Shown here in pieces: positions 52,269 through 61,901 of a stretch of 64,000 bases of DNA (within the stretch, counting starts at the first letter, position 1; each line of letters starts with the position of its first letter). This stretch comes from Chryseobacterium indologenes (lineage in GTDB: Bacteria > Bacteroidota > Bacteroidia > Flavobacteriales > Weeksellaceae): assembly GCA_016025055.1 (NCBI GenBank), contig CP065590.1:434001-498000 (forward strand). Reading direction: 5' to 3'. The notes under the pieces are model-generated. The model did no database searches. It saw nothing but the letters and a program-made list of their open reading frames with translations, and had not been told where the DNA came from. A program made the translations under genes and the position numbers.

Positions 52269-53687
52269 ATGAAAATTAATCTTGCTCAAAATAAAAATTT
52301 AAAACTTTTTAAAATCATTTCTGAAGCTGCAGAAAGAAATAATCAGTCTGTATATATTGTAGGCGGTTATGTGAGGGATCTTCTGATGAAGAGAAAGGCT
52401 TCTACTGATATAGATTTTGTGACGGAACAAAGTGGTATTGAGCTCGCTCAAAATGTAGCTAAGGATATTGATCCTAAACTGAAGGTATCTGTGTTCAAGA
52501 CCTATGGAACGGCAATGATCAAATATAAAGATCTTGAGCTGGAATTCGTAGGGGCAAGGAAAGAAAGTTACACTGAAAACAGCAGAAAACCGGAAGTGGA
52601 AGGTGGAACGCTGGAAGACGACCAGAAAAGAAGAGACTTCACCATTAATGCAATGGCCATTTCTTTAAATAAGGATAATTTCGGTGAACTGATCGATCCG
52701 TTCAATGGTATTGAAGATCTCGAAAAAGAAATCTTAAGAACACCTTTAGAACCGGCCCAAACCTATTCTGACGATCCCTTGAGAATGATGAGAGCAGTAC
52801 GTTTTGCATCTACACTGAACTTCACAATTGAAGAAAAGTCTTTAGAGGCAATCAAACAGGAAGCAGAAAGAATCAAGATTGTTTCTATGGAAAGAATCAT
52901 GGTAGAATTCAATAAAATCATGCTTTCGGAAAAACCTTCTGTAGGATTAAAACTCATGGAACAAACAGGTCTTTTAAAGCTGATTATTCCTGAACTGATA
53001 GAGCTGAAAGGTGTGGAAGAAGTGGAAGGACAAACTCACAAAGATAACTTTTACCATACCCTGGAAGTTGTAGATAATATATCTGAAAATACAGATAATC
53101 TTTGGCTTCGCTGGTCTGCGTTACTGCATGACATCGGAAAAGCTCCTACCAAAAAGTTTGTTGAAGGGACAGGCTGGACATTCCACGGACATGAATTTTT
53201 AGGTTCAAAAATGACAAAAACACTTTTTCAGAGATTAAAATTACCGTTGGGAAGTGATATGAAATATGTACAGAAAATGGTAAAGCTTTCATCCAGACCT
53301 ATTGCTTTGATTACTGATGATGCTTCAGACTCTGCATTGAGAAGACTTTTGTTTGATGCCGGAGAAAATCTTGAAGACCTGTTTACACTCTGCAAGGCAG
53401 ATATTACTACAAAAAATTCAAAAAAACAGGAGAAATTCAAAAGAAACTTTGAATATGTAGCAGTCAAGATTAAAGAAGTGGAAGAAAAGGATCAGGTGAG
53501 AAACTTCCAGCCCCCTATTACCGGTGAAGAAATTATGGAAATGTTTAAATTACAACCGGGTCGTGAGATTGGTATTCTTAAGGAAAAAGTAAAAGAAGCT
53601 ATTCTGGAAGGCGAAATTCCTAATGAAAAAGAGGAGGCAACAAAATTTGTAATTGCTGAAGCTGAGAAACTGGGATTAACATTATAA
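52269..53687 (+). CDS. cca: CCA tRNA nucleotidyltransferase with HD domain
   Basis: 472 residues. Nucleotidyltransferase head YIVGGYVRDLLMKRKASTDIDFV (GG and DxD), RRDFTINAMAI, the neck DPLRMMRAVRFASTL, and an HD domain at about 255-355 (LLHDIGKAPTKKF, GHEFLGSKM). Adds or repairs the 3' CCA of tRNA. Its large size and HD domain match Flavobacteriia CCA enzymes. A perfect terminator follows. Confidence 0.92.
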   Translation: MKINLAQNKNLKLFKIISEAAERNNQSVYIVGGYVRDLLMKRKASTDIDFVTEQSGIELAQNVAKDIDPKLKVSVFKTYGTAMIKYKDLELEFVGARKESYTENSRKPEVEGGTLEDDQKRRDFTINAMAISLNKDNFGELIDPFNGIEDLEKEILRTPLEPAQTYSDDPLRMMRAVRFASTLNFTIEEKSLEAIKQEAERIKIVSMERIMVEFNKIMLSEKPSVGLKLMEQTGLLKLIIPELIELKGVEEVEGQTHKDNFYHTLEVVDNISENTDNLWLRWSALLHDIGKAPTKKFVEGTGWTFHGHEFLGSKMTKTLFQRLKLPLGSDMKYVQKMVKLSSRPIALITDDASDSALRRLLFDAGENLEDLFTLCKADITTKNSKKQEKFKRNFEYVAVKIKEVEEKDQVRNFQPPITGEEIMEMFKLQPGREIGILKEKVKEAILEGEIPNEKEEATKFVIAEAEKLGLTL

Positions 53688-53700
53688 GAAAATTGATATC

Positions 53701-53742
53701 AAAAAGGCTGCGGCGGGACTTTGTCCCGCCGCAGCCTTTTTT
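53701..53742 (+). terminator. Terminator after the CCA-adding gene
   Basis: A 19-bp perfect stem (AAAAAGGCTGCGGCGGGAC) with a 3-base loop. A T tract follows on the plus strand. Confidence 0.85.
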
Positions 53743-53760
53743 GATCTGTATAAAACAAAG

Positions 53761-53787
53761 CCGGCCGGTTTCGAAGAAACCGGCCGG
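53761..53787 (-). terminator. Hairpin ending the convergent btu operon
   Basis: CCGGCCGGTTTC (53761-53772) pairs perfectly with GAAACCGGCCGG (53776-53787), loop 3. On the minus strand a T-rich tail (CTTTGTTTT) follows, consistent with ending the BtuG-like gene. Confidence 0.7.
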
Positions 53788-53845
53788 AAAAAACACAAAT
53801 GATGAAAAAATAAAAATTTATATAATATACGCCGAAGCGCAATTT

Positions 53846-54934
53846 TTAGTTTTTATAGAAACCGTTGGTACCAATTCCGGCTATAAAGTTTTTCAATAAA
53901 TTACCCCCAGCGGTATCATATACATACACTTTACTGTCGCTTGTAAAGCTAGCATCTGAAGCATAAAGTTTACCATCAATTACATCAAATCCGTACACAT
54001 TTCCAAATAATGATAAAAGAGGTACTGTCGGAACAACAGTTGAACCAATGTTCATTTTAAATACCTCTTTACTACTGGTAAAAAGATAAAATTTATCATC
54101 ATCAGCTCTAAGCTTTTGCCCCTGAGGAATTCCTGTAATAGTTGTTGTTGTATAGGTTCCTGCTGACGAGTTGATCTTATAAATATAAGAATTTGTATTA
54201 TCAGAAGCTAACACATATGCCGCACCTTTATAAGAAATAAGATCTCTGATAATCCCTACATTAGGAAGGACAATAGGCTGTTCTGCAGTATTGGTAGATG
54301 GTTTTACTACCGTTATGGTATATCCGGTTGCGAATGAAGTAGCAGGTGTTGTACTAAAATCATATCCTACACCGTCCGTTTGTACTATAATATTTCCTTC
54401 AGCTTCTACAATTTTTTCTGCATAGCGAGGAAAATTAATGCTGGATACATAAGCATTATCCGAAACATTATATACATTCACTTTTCTTACGTTAGGAACT
54501 GTAGTAAAATTATTGTTCGTAACATAATATTTACCTCCTGAAAAAGCAATATACCTTGCATTATCAAGATTAGCAGTAACTGTTGTTATTTTTTTAAAAT
54601 TAGTTCGATTAACAATATCAATCTTATTAGGAATATTAGAAACCAAATAAGCACGATCTCCATTTAAACCTATACTTTGGAGCACTTTTCCGAGCTCTTC
54701 CTTATTGGTGTTGGTATAGATATTATTATATCCGAAAGCTAATGTATTGCTTAAAAAAGAAACATCTGCTGTAGGCGTTGTGAAGCCTCCTTCATTAGCA
54801 ATAAGAATGCCTTTTTCATAACTTGTAGGAAGATTGGTATCCGTTCCTAAATCGATATCGTTACTACAAGAAACACTAAAAAGTAGTGCTGATAATAACG
54901 CAAGAGGTAAAATTTTTCTGATATTCATATGCAA
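53846..54934 (-). CDS. Beta-propeller surface lipoprotein, BtuG-like (DUF5074)
   Basis: 362 residues (or 360 from the ATG at 54928) with lipoprotein signal FSVSC. The body is a series of about seven short beta-blade repeats with VYNVSDNAYVSSINF, YVLASDNTNSYIYKIN, KEVFKMNIG and YASDASFTSDSKVYVYD motifs, the YncE/DUF5074 pattern. In Bacteroides, BtuG is such a propeller lipoprotein that binds B12 tightly and hands it to BtuB. Here it follows the BtuB-like gene by 10 bases and shares its riboswitch. Confidence 0.85.
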   Translation of the reverse strand: MHMNIRKILPLALLSALLFSVSCSNDIDLGTDTNLPTSYEKGILIANEGGFTTPTADVSFLSNTLAFGYNNIYTNTNKEELGKVLQSIGLNGDRAYLVSNIPNKIDIVNRTNFKKITTVTANLDNARYIAFSGGKYYVTNNNFTTVPNVRKVNVYNVSDNAYVSSINFPRYAEKIVEAEGNIIVQTDGVGYDFSTTPATSFATGYTITVVKPSTNTAEQPIVLPNVGIIRDLISYKGAAYVLASDNTNSYIYKINSSAGTYTTTTITGIPQGQKLRADDDKFYLFTSSKEVFKMNIGSTVVPTVPLLSLFGNVYGFDVIDGKLYASDASFTSDSKVYVYDTAGGNLLKNFIAGIGTNGFYKN

Positions 54935-54944
54935 TTAATTTATT

Positions 54945-56783
54945 TTAAAAGTTAATGTTTAAATTTATACTATAATTTCTTCCAGGCAATGGATAATACC
55001 GCATAGTATAATATGTTTTATTAAAAATATTATTTATTTTTAAACCTAAGTTATAATTTTTAAAAAATGTTGCTCTAAGTCCCGCATTCATTATAAAATA
55101 CGATTCTAAAGCCTGATCTTTAATTTCATTGGAATCTGTATAAGTAAGTCCGTTAAACATTCCCTGTACATACACTTTTATAAAATCATACTGATAATCG
55201 ATACCACCTACAAATTTATGTAGAGGTACGTACATCAGTTGTTTCTGAATTTCAAGATCAGTAGATTTTGTATAGGAATATCCCAGATTCGTTTTCAAAA
55301 CGTGTTTTCCAAACTTTTTCTCATATTCAAACTGAGCTTCGACTCCATAAGATTCTACTTTATTGGTATTTGAAGCTGCGTAGTACCCTGCAGAAGTAGG
55401 AAGCCATCTGATCATATCCCTGATATCCATATAATAAGGGGTAACAGATAGCGTAATCCCTTTGACCTTAAATTGATTTCTTAATTCCAGCTGGTAAGAA
55501 GTTTCAGGTTGTAAATCTTTATTCCCTCCCGGCTGCCAATATAAATCATTAAATGTCGGAGCTTTGAAATTCCTCGAAACACTTAATCCTACATGGTACC
55601 ATGGTGTGGCATTCCATTTTCCTGAGAAGGAAAACAGAAACAGTGAACTAATTTCCTCGACAAAATCTTTTCTTATTCCAGCTTCAAAGTGTACATCTTT
55701 CGCCGCAAAATAACGTATTAACCCAGCTACATATCCTGCATTTCTACTTACATTCCCCAGCATTGAAGTTCCTTCTCCGCTTCCTTTATTCAACTGGTAT
55801 TCTCCGATAATATTAAAGTTCCATTTTGAACTAAGAAAATAATTGAAATCGTTTTTCAGGATATAGTTTTTTCCTGCCCCTCCACTTGTTTCCGGGCCTT
55901 CAATATTAGCATAATATTGAAAATTTTCTTCCGTATATGCAGCCCTGAATGAATTGGTAAATCGTGTCGTGTTCCAATCCCAGGAAACTAAACTTCTCAC
56001 ATTTTGGGTTCCGTACTTGGTACCTTTTTCAGTATCAAAGAAAACCGGATAATGCTGCATGCCGTTAAAAAACTCCGTAATCCAGGATATCTGGTGATGA
56101 GGAGCTAATTTATAAGCAGCTGATATATTAAAATTGGTATTATAGTATTTTCCGTTGTTATTGGTATATTTCCTTCCGTCTTTTACATCTACCTGATAAT
56201 CATTCTCACTTACAGAATGACTTCCGGAAGCCTGAAAGCTTAGTTTTTCATTGCTGTAAGAACCTTTAACCAGATTATTAAATGTATTAAAAGAAGCTCC
56301 TTCAGAAAATAAAGAACCGTGAAATCCTTTATTAAAATCTAGATTATTATTAAGGTGAATACTTCCGCCAATAGCACCGGAGCCATATATGACACTTCCT
56401 CCGCCAGCCTTTATTCCTATCTGATCATATCCCAATAAAGCGATATTATTAATGTCGCCCTGCCCTAAAAAAGCAGAATTAATATTAATCCCATTCCACA
56501 CAAAAGCGGTCTGCTGCGCAGTCGTTCCTCTGAAAGAAGGTGAAGAAACAGCCCCACGGCCATTTTCTTTGATATAAACAGGAGACTGGAATCTCAACAG
56601 CTCTGAGAGATTGGTTGAATTTTTTTCAGCGTCTTCGGTATTGATAATCTTTACAGGATGAAAAAGCCTGACTTTATTGATCTGACTGTCGAAGACATAA
56701 ATTGTATCAATAGCTTTCTCTTGTGCAAAAAGAAAACAACCATAAGACGAAAAAAGCAGTACTAAAGATCTTTTTATACTCAT
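54945..56783 (-). CDS. btuB: Cobalamin-type TonB-dependent receptor (BtuB-like)
   Basis: 612 residues. Signal to about residue 21 (LFAQE), a plug with NLSELLRFQSPVYIKENGRG, SFRGTTAQQTAFVWNGININ and YGSGAIGGSIHLNN, and a barrel ending LKINNIFNKTYYTMRYYPLPGR and a terminal Phe. The size is close to BtuB. The cobalamin riboswitch directly upstream and the downstream propeller lipoprotein make B12 or a corrinoid the probable substrate. Confidence 0.9.
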   Translation of the reverse strand: MSIKRSLVLLFSSYGCFLFAQEKAIDTIYVFDSQINKVRLFHPVKIINTEDAEKNSTNLSELLRFQSPVYIKENGRGAVSSPSFRGTTAQQTAFVWNGININSAFLGQGDINNIALLGYDQIGIKAGGGSVIYGSGAIGGSIHLNNNLDFNKGFHGSLFSEGASFNTFNNLVKGSYSNEKLSFQASGSHSVSENDYQVDVKDGRKYTNNNGKYYNTNFNISAAYKLAPHHQISWITEFFNGMQHYPVFFDTEKGTKYGTQNVRSLVSWDWNTTRFTNSFRAAYTEENFQYYANIEGPETSGGAGKNYILKNDFNYFLSSKWNFNIIGEYQLNKGSGEGTSMLGNVSRNAGYVAGLIRYFAAKDVHFEAGIRKDFVEEISSLFLFSFSGKWNATPWYHVGLSVSRNFKAPTFNDLYWQPGGNKDLQPETSYQLELRNQFKVKGITLSVTPYYMDIRDMIRWLPTSAGYYAASNTNKVESYGVEAQFEYEKKFGKHVLKTNLGYSYTKSTDLEIQKQLMYVPLHKFVGGIDYQYDFIKVYVQGMFNGLTYTDSNEIKDQALESYFIMNAGLRATFFKNYNLGLKINNIFNKTYYTMRYYPLPGRNYSINLNINF

Positions 56784-56822
56784 ACTCTTTTACTTTTCCT
56801 CCGAAAGCAATATGTTTGGGTT

Positions 56823-56980
56823 ATAAAACTGGCAGGTCTCCTGACTTTCGCTTTCTGTACCTTCCCGTTTTTACACAGTGGCTATTTACAGAAATTTTTA
56901 TTGCGATTTACAGTTGCGGGGACAGTCCGGGAGTTACACCCGATTCCCTTTTCATTCCAATATGCTGGAAACCAATTTTT
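56823..56980 (-). promoter_or_regulatory. Cobalamin (B12) riboswitch
   Basis: On the minus strand the class signatures appear in order. GGGTGTAACTCCCGG and ACTGTCCCCGCAACTGTAA come first (56931 down to 56908), then GCCACTG. GGGAAGGT is next, followed by the B12 box AGTCAGGAGACCTGCC (56846 down to 56831). It ends about 40 bases before the BtuB-like start, so it represses the receptor when B12 is plentiful. Confidence 0.95.
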
Positions 56981-56983
56981 TTG

Positions 56984-57013
56984 CAAAGATAGCTTTTTAA
57001 ATGTATTGGGCAA
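56984..57013 (-). promoter_or_regulatory. Promoter of the riboswitch/btuB operon
   Basis: Minus strand TTG (57013-57011), a 19-base spacer, then TATCTTTG (56991-56984), which is the full Bacteroidota promoter pattern and sits just upstream of the riboswitch. Confidence 0.75.
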
Positions 57014-57042
57014 AAGGAAGAATTCCTGAATAATTACCCCTG

Positions 57043-57080
57043 AAAAAAGGCTGCCTTCACATAATGAAGGCAGCCTTTAT
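57043..57080 (-). terminator. Terminator after the PafA gene
   Basis: AAAGGCTGCCTTCA (57046-57059) pairs perfectly with TGAAGGCAGCCTTT (57065-57078), 14 bp, loop 5. A T tract follows on the minus strand. Confidence 0.85.
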
Positions 57081-57100
57081 AAAATAAACATCTTTTTAAT

Positions 57101-58748
57101 TTATTTACCGATAACCTCTGTAATCGGGTTTCCGACATTCCCACTTGGAAACTGGATCTTTAACAGAGAAGAAACAGTAGGGGCAATATCTGTCATATGA
57201 TAAGCCTTGTTACTTTCTCCGTGTTGTACTCCCCATCCCATAAAGATCAAAGGAATATGAGAGTCGTAAGAATTCCATACACTGTGTGTCGTTCCTGTTT
57301 TTGAATATGGAGGCAGCATAGAGTCGTGTGAAATCAATTGAATATCACCACTCCTTTGTCTGTTGATTCCATTGATAATCCTTTGTTTGATTGGCTCCGG
57401 AATACTTGATTCCTGCACTTTATCTACAGAAACAGCGTATAAAACGGTAGGATCTTTTTCCAATTCTTTTACGGCAAAGTTTCTTACGTCATCCAATTCA
57501 AGTTTATTGTCTGCCAATACTTTTCTGTCAAAATAAATCTGATAGTTATCAATAGCATTGATCAGTTTATCAGCTCCGAATTTATCTTTTAACTTTTGGT
57601 TAATATTTTTTTCAGCTCCTTCTCCAAAGAAACCGGTCGGGATTTTATGCTCTTTAAGGAAACCTACAGAATGTGCTCCTCCGTGGTCGGCAGAAAGGAA
57701 AACAGTATACTCCCCTTTTCCAACTTTTGAATCCAGATATTTGAAGAATTCTGCCAGATCCTGATCAAGTCTGATATAAACGTCCTCTACTTCAATAGAA
57801 TTCGGACCGAATTTATGTCCGGCATAATCTGTAGAAGCTAAGTTAATTGCTAAAAAGTCAGTAATGTTGTCACCTCCCAATTTTTCACCTTCTACTGACG
57901 CTTCAGCCAATTTCAGGGTCAATGTATTTCCAAATGGTGTATAACGGATGTTGTCTTTTTTGGTCTGATAATCCTGCGGCAAATTGCTGTAAGGGAAAGT
58001 TGGTGTTTTGGCACTTCCTAACAATCCTTCCCAAGGAGAATTATCGGGAGCACTTTCTGTATATTGATTAATTGGAAGCAAAGTATTCCATCCGTTTGCC
58101 ACTAATTTTTCAGGTAAATTCTGTGAGTTGAATGATTTTACCCATTGAGGCAGATCATTCATATACCACGTACTGGTAATAAAGTTTCCGGTACTGTCAT
58201 CAAACCAAAAGGCGCCGTTGGGCGTGTGTCCTGCTGGAAGGATAGAAGCACGGTCTTTTAAAGAAACTCCGATTACTTTTCCCTGGAAATTGGTTGCCAG
58301 CCTCAATTCATCAGTTACAGTGGTAGACCAAAGATTTTTTTGGAGAGTGGCTTCCTGTTTTGGTATTGGTTGTTCCTACAGGCTGAACGGCTTCATCTGC
58401 TGTACAATATACTCCTTTACCTGTTTCTTTATCTGTCCAGTCGTTTCCTGCAATTCCATGGATCGCAGGTACTGATCCCGTATAAATACATGTATGTCCC
58501 AAAGCTGTAATCGTAGGAACATAAGGAATGTGCACGTTATTCAGAGAATATCCGGTATTCAGTAGTCTTTTAAAACCGTCATTTCCATATTTACCATAAA
58601 AACGGTATAAATAGTCCCAACGCATCTGATCTACTACCAGACCTACGACCAGTTTTGGCCTTTCCAATTGAGTGTTTTTGTTCTTCTGTGCATTGATTGT
58701 AACTACGGACAAGAAAGTAGCTGCCGCAATTGAAATGTTCCTAAGCAT
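57101..58748 (-). pseudogene. pafA: PafA-type alkaline phosphatase, one-base frameshift
   Basis: From the ATG at 58748 the product has a signal peptide and the PafA/alkaline phosphatase superfamily core: LVVGLVVDQMRWDYLYRFYG, VPTITALGHTCIYTGSVP (nucleophile Thr region), HGIAGNDW, FLAINLASTDYAGHKFG, FLSADHGGAHSVG, TTHSVWNSYDSHIPLIFMGW. Removing one A from the seven-A run opposite 58335-58341 joins KTGSHSPKNLWSTTVTDELR across the break. The corrected length is 548 residues, like PafA of Elizabethkingia. PafA releases phosphate from monoesters in the periplasm. Confidence 0.88.
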
Positions 58749-58771
58749 CCAAGTAAAATTTTTATTGGTCA

Positions 58772-58779
58772 CAAATTTA
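58772..58779 (-). promoter_or_regulatory. -7 box upstream of pafA
   Basis: Minus strand TAAATTTG, an exact TAnnTTTG match, 23 bases before the start at 58748. It supports that start over the longer open frame. Confidence 0.45.
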
Positions 58780-58852
58780 AGGGTTTTGAAAGTTTTGGAG
58801 TATGAAATTTTATTTAATTTTGATATTTTACAATGTATCAAGCGATTTTACT

Positions 58853-59629
58853 ATGATTTTAGGAGTATACTGGTATTTTAAATTTCCTGAAAATTTATAT
58901 CATTTCAAATTTTTCAAATTTTTTGAAGGAATTGGAGGACATGCTGATAATGCAGCAGAACTGATCACCAGAATTAAGGTCAATAATCCCAAGGACTTTA
59001 TCCTAAAACTGGAAACTCTTAAAACAGAATACAAACAAGCATTTCTGCATTTGAGTAGTGACGATAATCAGCTGGTTATTACATTAGGAGGTTATCATCT
59101 GTTTGATTACTGCTTTCAGTTTGCTCTGGAAATCGAAGAATTGCTTATTCTCGAGCATGCAATATCAATAGATTTCAGTACTCCTTTTACAGCAAAGGCC
59201 AGTAAAATCTATCATGCCGAAACTACATTCACAAATATTAAATACAATTTTATCCAGATTGTAGGCTCAGACTTTAAAAAAGACAATGCAGAAGTACTTT
59301 CCGTCAGGATTGACTGTAATCTTCCTTTATCATCAAAGAGAGATATGCTTCATGCTCTGACGTCTATTTGTAAAGAAGAAAATATCAGTGTTTTTTATTA
59401 CAATACGTATGAATTTAAAGATCAGTGTAATCTGATGTTATTTTTCACCAATGGCAGACAGTATAAAGATCGTATTCAGCACGTTGATGTCAATTCACTG
59501 GGAAGCAAAGTAAGAAATCTTTCCCAGAAATTTCAGCTTCAGTTTGGCCATTTTGGCGGGATGCCCTATTATCCCCGTAACGGACCTCATGTTGAACTGA
59601 TGCAGGATGAAAATTATATTTTAAATTAA
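58853..59629 (+). CDS. Conserved protein of unknown function
   Basis: 258 residues from the ATG at 58853. No signal peptide. It mixes helices and strands, with GIGGHADNAAELITRIKV, VNNPKDFILKLETLKTEY and FHYCFQF-like segments, and ends FQLQFGHFGGMPYYPRNGP. I recognise no family. It reads divergently from pafA and is followed 22 bases later by a VOC protein. Confidence 0.7.
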   Translation: MILGVYWYFKFPENLYHFKFFKFFEGIGGHADNAAELITRIKVNNPKDFILKLETLKTEYKQAFLHLSSDDNQLVITLGGYHLFDYCFQFALEIEELLILEHAISIDFSTPFTAKASKIYHAETTFTNIKYNFIQIVGSDFKKDNAEVLSVRIDCNLPLSSKRDMLHALTSICKEENISVFYYNTYEFKDQCNLMLFFTNGRQYKDRIQHVDVNSLGSKVRNLSQKFQLQFGHFGGMPYYPRNGPHVELMQDENYILN

Positions 59630-59651
59630 CAATAATTAATATTCAAAACCC

Positions 59652-60047
59652 ATGGCTAAGATTCAATTCAAATATGTAATCCTGTATGTAGAAGATGTAG
59701 AACAATCTATGAATTTCTATAAAAATACTTTTGAAGCCGAAATAAAATTCATCACCCCTGAAAAAGACTATGGAGAGCTGTCAACCGGAGAGACGAGTCT
59801 TTCTTTCGCTTCCGTTGATCTGGCTTCATCCAATGTGAAACAAGGTTTTTTATCCTCTAAAGCAGAAACAAAACCCTTTGGAATAGAATTAGGGTTCACA
59901 ACTGATCATGTAGAAGAATTGGTGGAAAAAGCAATTAAAAACGGAGCTGTTTTATATGAAAATATCGCTGTAAAACCTTGGGGTCAAAAAACAGCTTATA
60001 TTAAAGATCCCAACAATTATCTTATAGAAATCTGTACTTCTATATAA
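59652..60047 (+). CDS. VOC family (glyoxalase-like) protein
   Basis: 131 residues with the paired beta-alpha-beta-beta-beta modules of the vicinal oxygen chelate fold (FKYVILYVEDVEQSMNFYKN and FTTDHVEELVEKAIKNGAVL, ending AYIKDPNNYLIEICTS). Metal ligands appear incomplete. It could be a glyoxalase, resistance-type or dioxygenase-type member. Confidence 0.85.
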   Translation: MAKIQFKYVILYVEDVEQSMNFYKNTFEAEIKFITPEKDYGELSTGETSLSFASVDLASSNVKQGFLSSKAETKPFGIELGFTTDHVEELVEKAIKNGAVLYENIAVKPWGQKTAYIKDPNNYLIEICTSI

Positions 60048-60062
60048 TACATTCAATACTTT

Positions 60063-60599
60063 ATGGAAATAAAAAGACTTCTGAAACTGATCTCCGACCC
60101 AAGTATAAACTGGGGCCACAACGGCTATACTACTGAAAAGATCTACACCGTTTCTTCTATCGAATTCTCCGGCTCTTTTGAATTTGTAGTTAAAGAAAAA
60201 CCTTTATCTTATTCCAAATTATGGGAAACCAGCGACGAAGATTTCAAGGATCTGAATAAGATTATTGAAAAAGGACAGTCTTTTGCGGCCTACATTGATG
60301 ATGAAATTATTGGCTGGATAATCTGTGAACAAAGAGCCTGGAACAACAGCTTTTATATCGAGAATATTCTGGTTGATCAAAAATACAGAAGACACGGAGC
60401 CGGCATCATGTTGATAAAAAGCGCAATCAGGGAGGCCAGACGCCTTAACTCCCGGATCATTGAGCTTGAAACCCAGAATACCAACTATCCCGCCATACAA
60501 TTTTACAGAAGAATGGGTTTTAATATTACCGGGCTCAATACCAGATTATACGAAAACTCAGATGAGATCGCATTGTTTATGAGCCTGGATGTGGAGTAA
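60063..60599 (+). CDS. GNAT acetyltransferase, streptothricin acetyltransferase-like
   Basis: 178 residues. The acetyl-CoA region is IENILVDQKYRRHGAGIMLI followed by RIIELETQNTNYPAIQFYRR and MGFNITGLN. The LETQNTNYPAIQFY stretch resembles the Sat (streptothricin) acetyltransferase core, but the rest is too short a view to claim drug acetylation. It overlaps no neighbour and follows the VOC gene by 15 bases. Confidence 0.8.
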   Translation: MEIKRLLKLISDPSINWGHNGYTTEKIYTVSSIEFSGSFEFVVKEKPLSYSKLWETSDEDFKDLNKIIEKGQSFAAYIDDEIIGWIICEQRAWNNSFYIENILVDQKYRRHGAGIMLIKSAIREARRLNSRIIELETQNTNYPAIQFYRRMGFNITGLNTRLYENSDEIALFMSLDVE

Positions 60600-60681
60600 A
60601 GTTTTAATATGATCATAATATCAACTGTTTTTTAAATTAAAACACCAAAAAGTGTCTTTAGTAATCATTCATTATTCAATT

Positions 60682-61254
60682 ATGGAAAATCTCCTTACGT
60701 ACATCCGCTCTCTTACAAAATTTTCCGACGAAAGCTGGTATTTACTCCAGCCTGCTCTTTCTAAAAGAACATACAAAAAAAATGAAATGATGCTTAAGGA
60801 GGGTGAGATTTGTTCTTCCTTATTTTACATCGATCGCGGGTTTTGCAAGAGTTATTATGAAGTAAACGGCGTTTCTAAAAATACCGGTTTTTTCTTTGAG
60901 AATGAAATAGCAACCAATATCACCAGCTTTGGAAGCGGACAAAGGTCTGAGTTTAATATGATAGCTTGTGAGCCTTTACAAGCCATTGTTTTTGATAAAG
61001 AAAAGCTGTTTGAAGCAGCAGGTCAATCTCCTGAAATAGAAGCGTCAGGGCGTCATTGCATCCGCACATTCGCTTCGAAACAGGAAGAATTTTCCAATCT
61101 TTTTAAACTATACACCGCACAGGAAAGGTTGGAATATCTGGAAAAAAATTATCCGGAGATGATACAGCGCGTATCACTTTCTCAACTTGCCTCTTTCCTG
61201 GGAGTGGCAAGAGAAACACTAAGCAGGATAAGGAAACGACGGATTTCTAACTAA
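60682..61254 (+). CDS. Crp/Fnr-family transcriptional regulator
   Basis: 190 residues from the ATG at 60682 (10 codons inside the longest frame). N-terminal cyclic-nucleotide-binding-like domain (MLKEGEICSSLFYIDRGF) and C-terminal helix-turn-helix (RVSLSQLASFLGVARETLSRIRK). No FeS-type cysteines are apparent, so it is probably not an Fnr-type oxygen sensor. The glycolipid-binding-domain gene is next downstream. Confidence 0.9.
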   Translation: MENLLTYIRSLTKFSDESWYLLQPALSKRTYKKNEMMLKEGEICSSLFYIDRGFCKSYYEVNGVSKNTGFFFENEIATNITSFGSGQRSEFNMIACEPLQAIVFDKEKLFEAAGQSPEIEASGRHCIRTFASKQEEFSNLFKLYTAQERLEYLEKNYPEMIQRVSLSQLASFLGVARETLSRIRKRRISN

Positions 61255-61285
61255 GTGAGCCTAACTACACATTAAAATTACAAAA

Positions 61286-61833
61286 ATGAAAACATTAATA
61301 TGGAAAGGGATCGCCTATGAATCCCTGGAATATTTTACTCTCAGAAAGCGTGAGGATTATACGGTAGAATCTACAATTATAGGTTGCTATCAGGATTATC
61401 TATATACGGTAAACTATAAACTCGCTATTGATAAAGACTGGAAAATCTTAAAATCATGATTGAATCTGAAATCAACACCATAAAAAATAAGATAACCGGC
61501 AGAAAGCTCCATGATGAATGGGAAATCAATACCGTAATTGATCCAGATTTTAAAGATTTCACATTTATTGATATTTCATTAACCCCTTTTACAAATACAT
61601 TACCAGTAAATAACCTCCAGTTACAGGAAAATACTTCCCGGGTAATCGACGTAATTTATATTGATGTTTTAAACAATAACATCAGACCTGTACAGCAACA
61701 ATACACCCGGAAAAATGGCAACAACTATCTTTATGAAAATCTCGAAAACGATTTTAAAGCCAATGTTCTGTTTGACGAAGAAGGATTGGTAACTGAATAT
61801 CACCAACTGTTTAAAAAAATTGCCGGGTTATAG
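61286..61833 (+). pseudogene. Putative glycolipid-binding domain protein, one-base frameshift
   Basis: The first frame (ATG 61286) reads MKTLIWKGIAYESLEYFTL and IGCYQDYLYTVNYKLAIDKD, then a TGA at 61457. A second frame (ATG 61456) gives the rest of the domain, DFTFIDISLTPFTNTLPVNN and VIDVIYIDVLNNNIRPVQQQ. Adding one T near 61454 fuses them (KILKFMIESEI) into a 182-residue protein matching PF06475-like proteins. Function unknown; possibly lipid or sugar binding. Confidence 0.7.
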
Positions 61834-61901
61834 CGGAAAACAACAACACATCAATCTACTGCCGGATGTGTATCCGTTTTTACTATAGGTGTTAATTAAA
61901 T

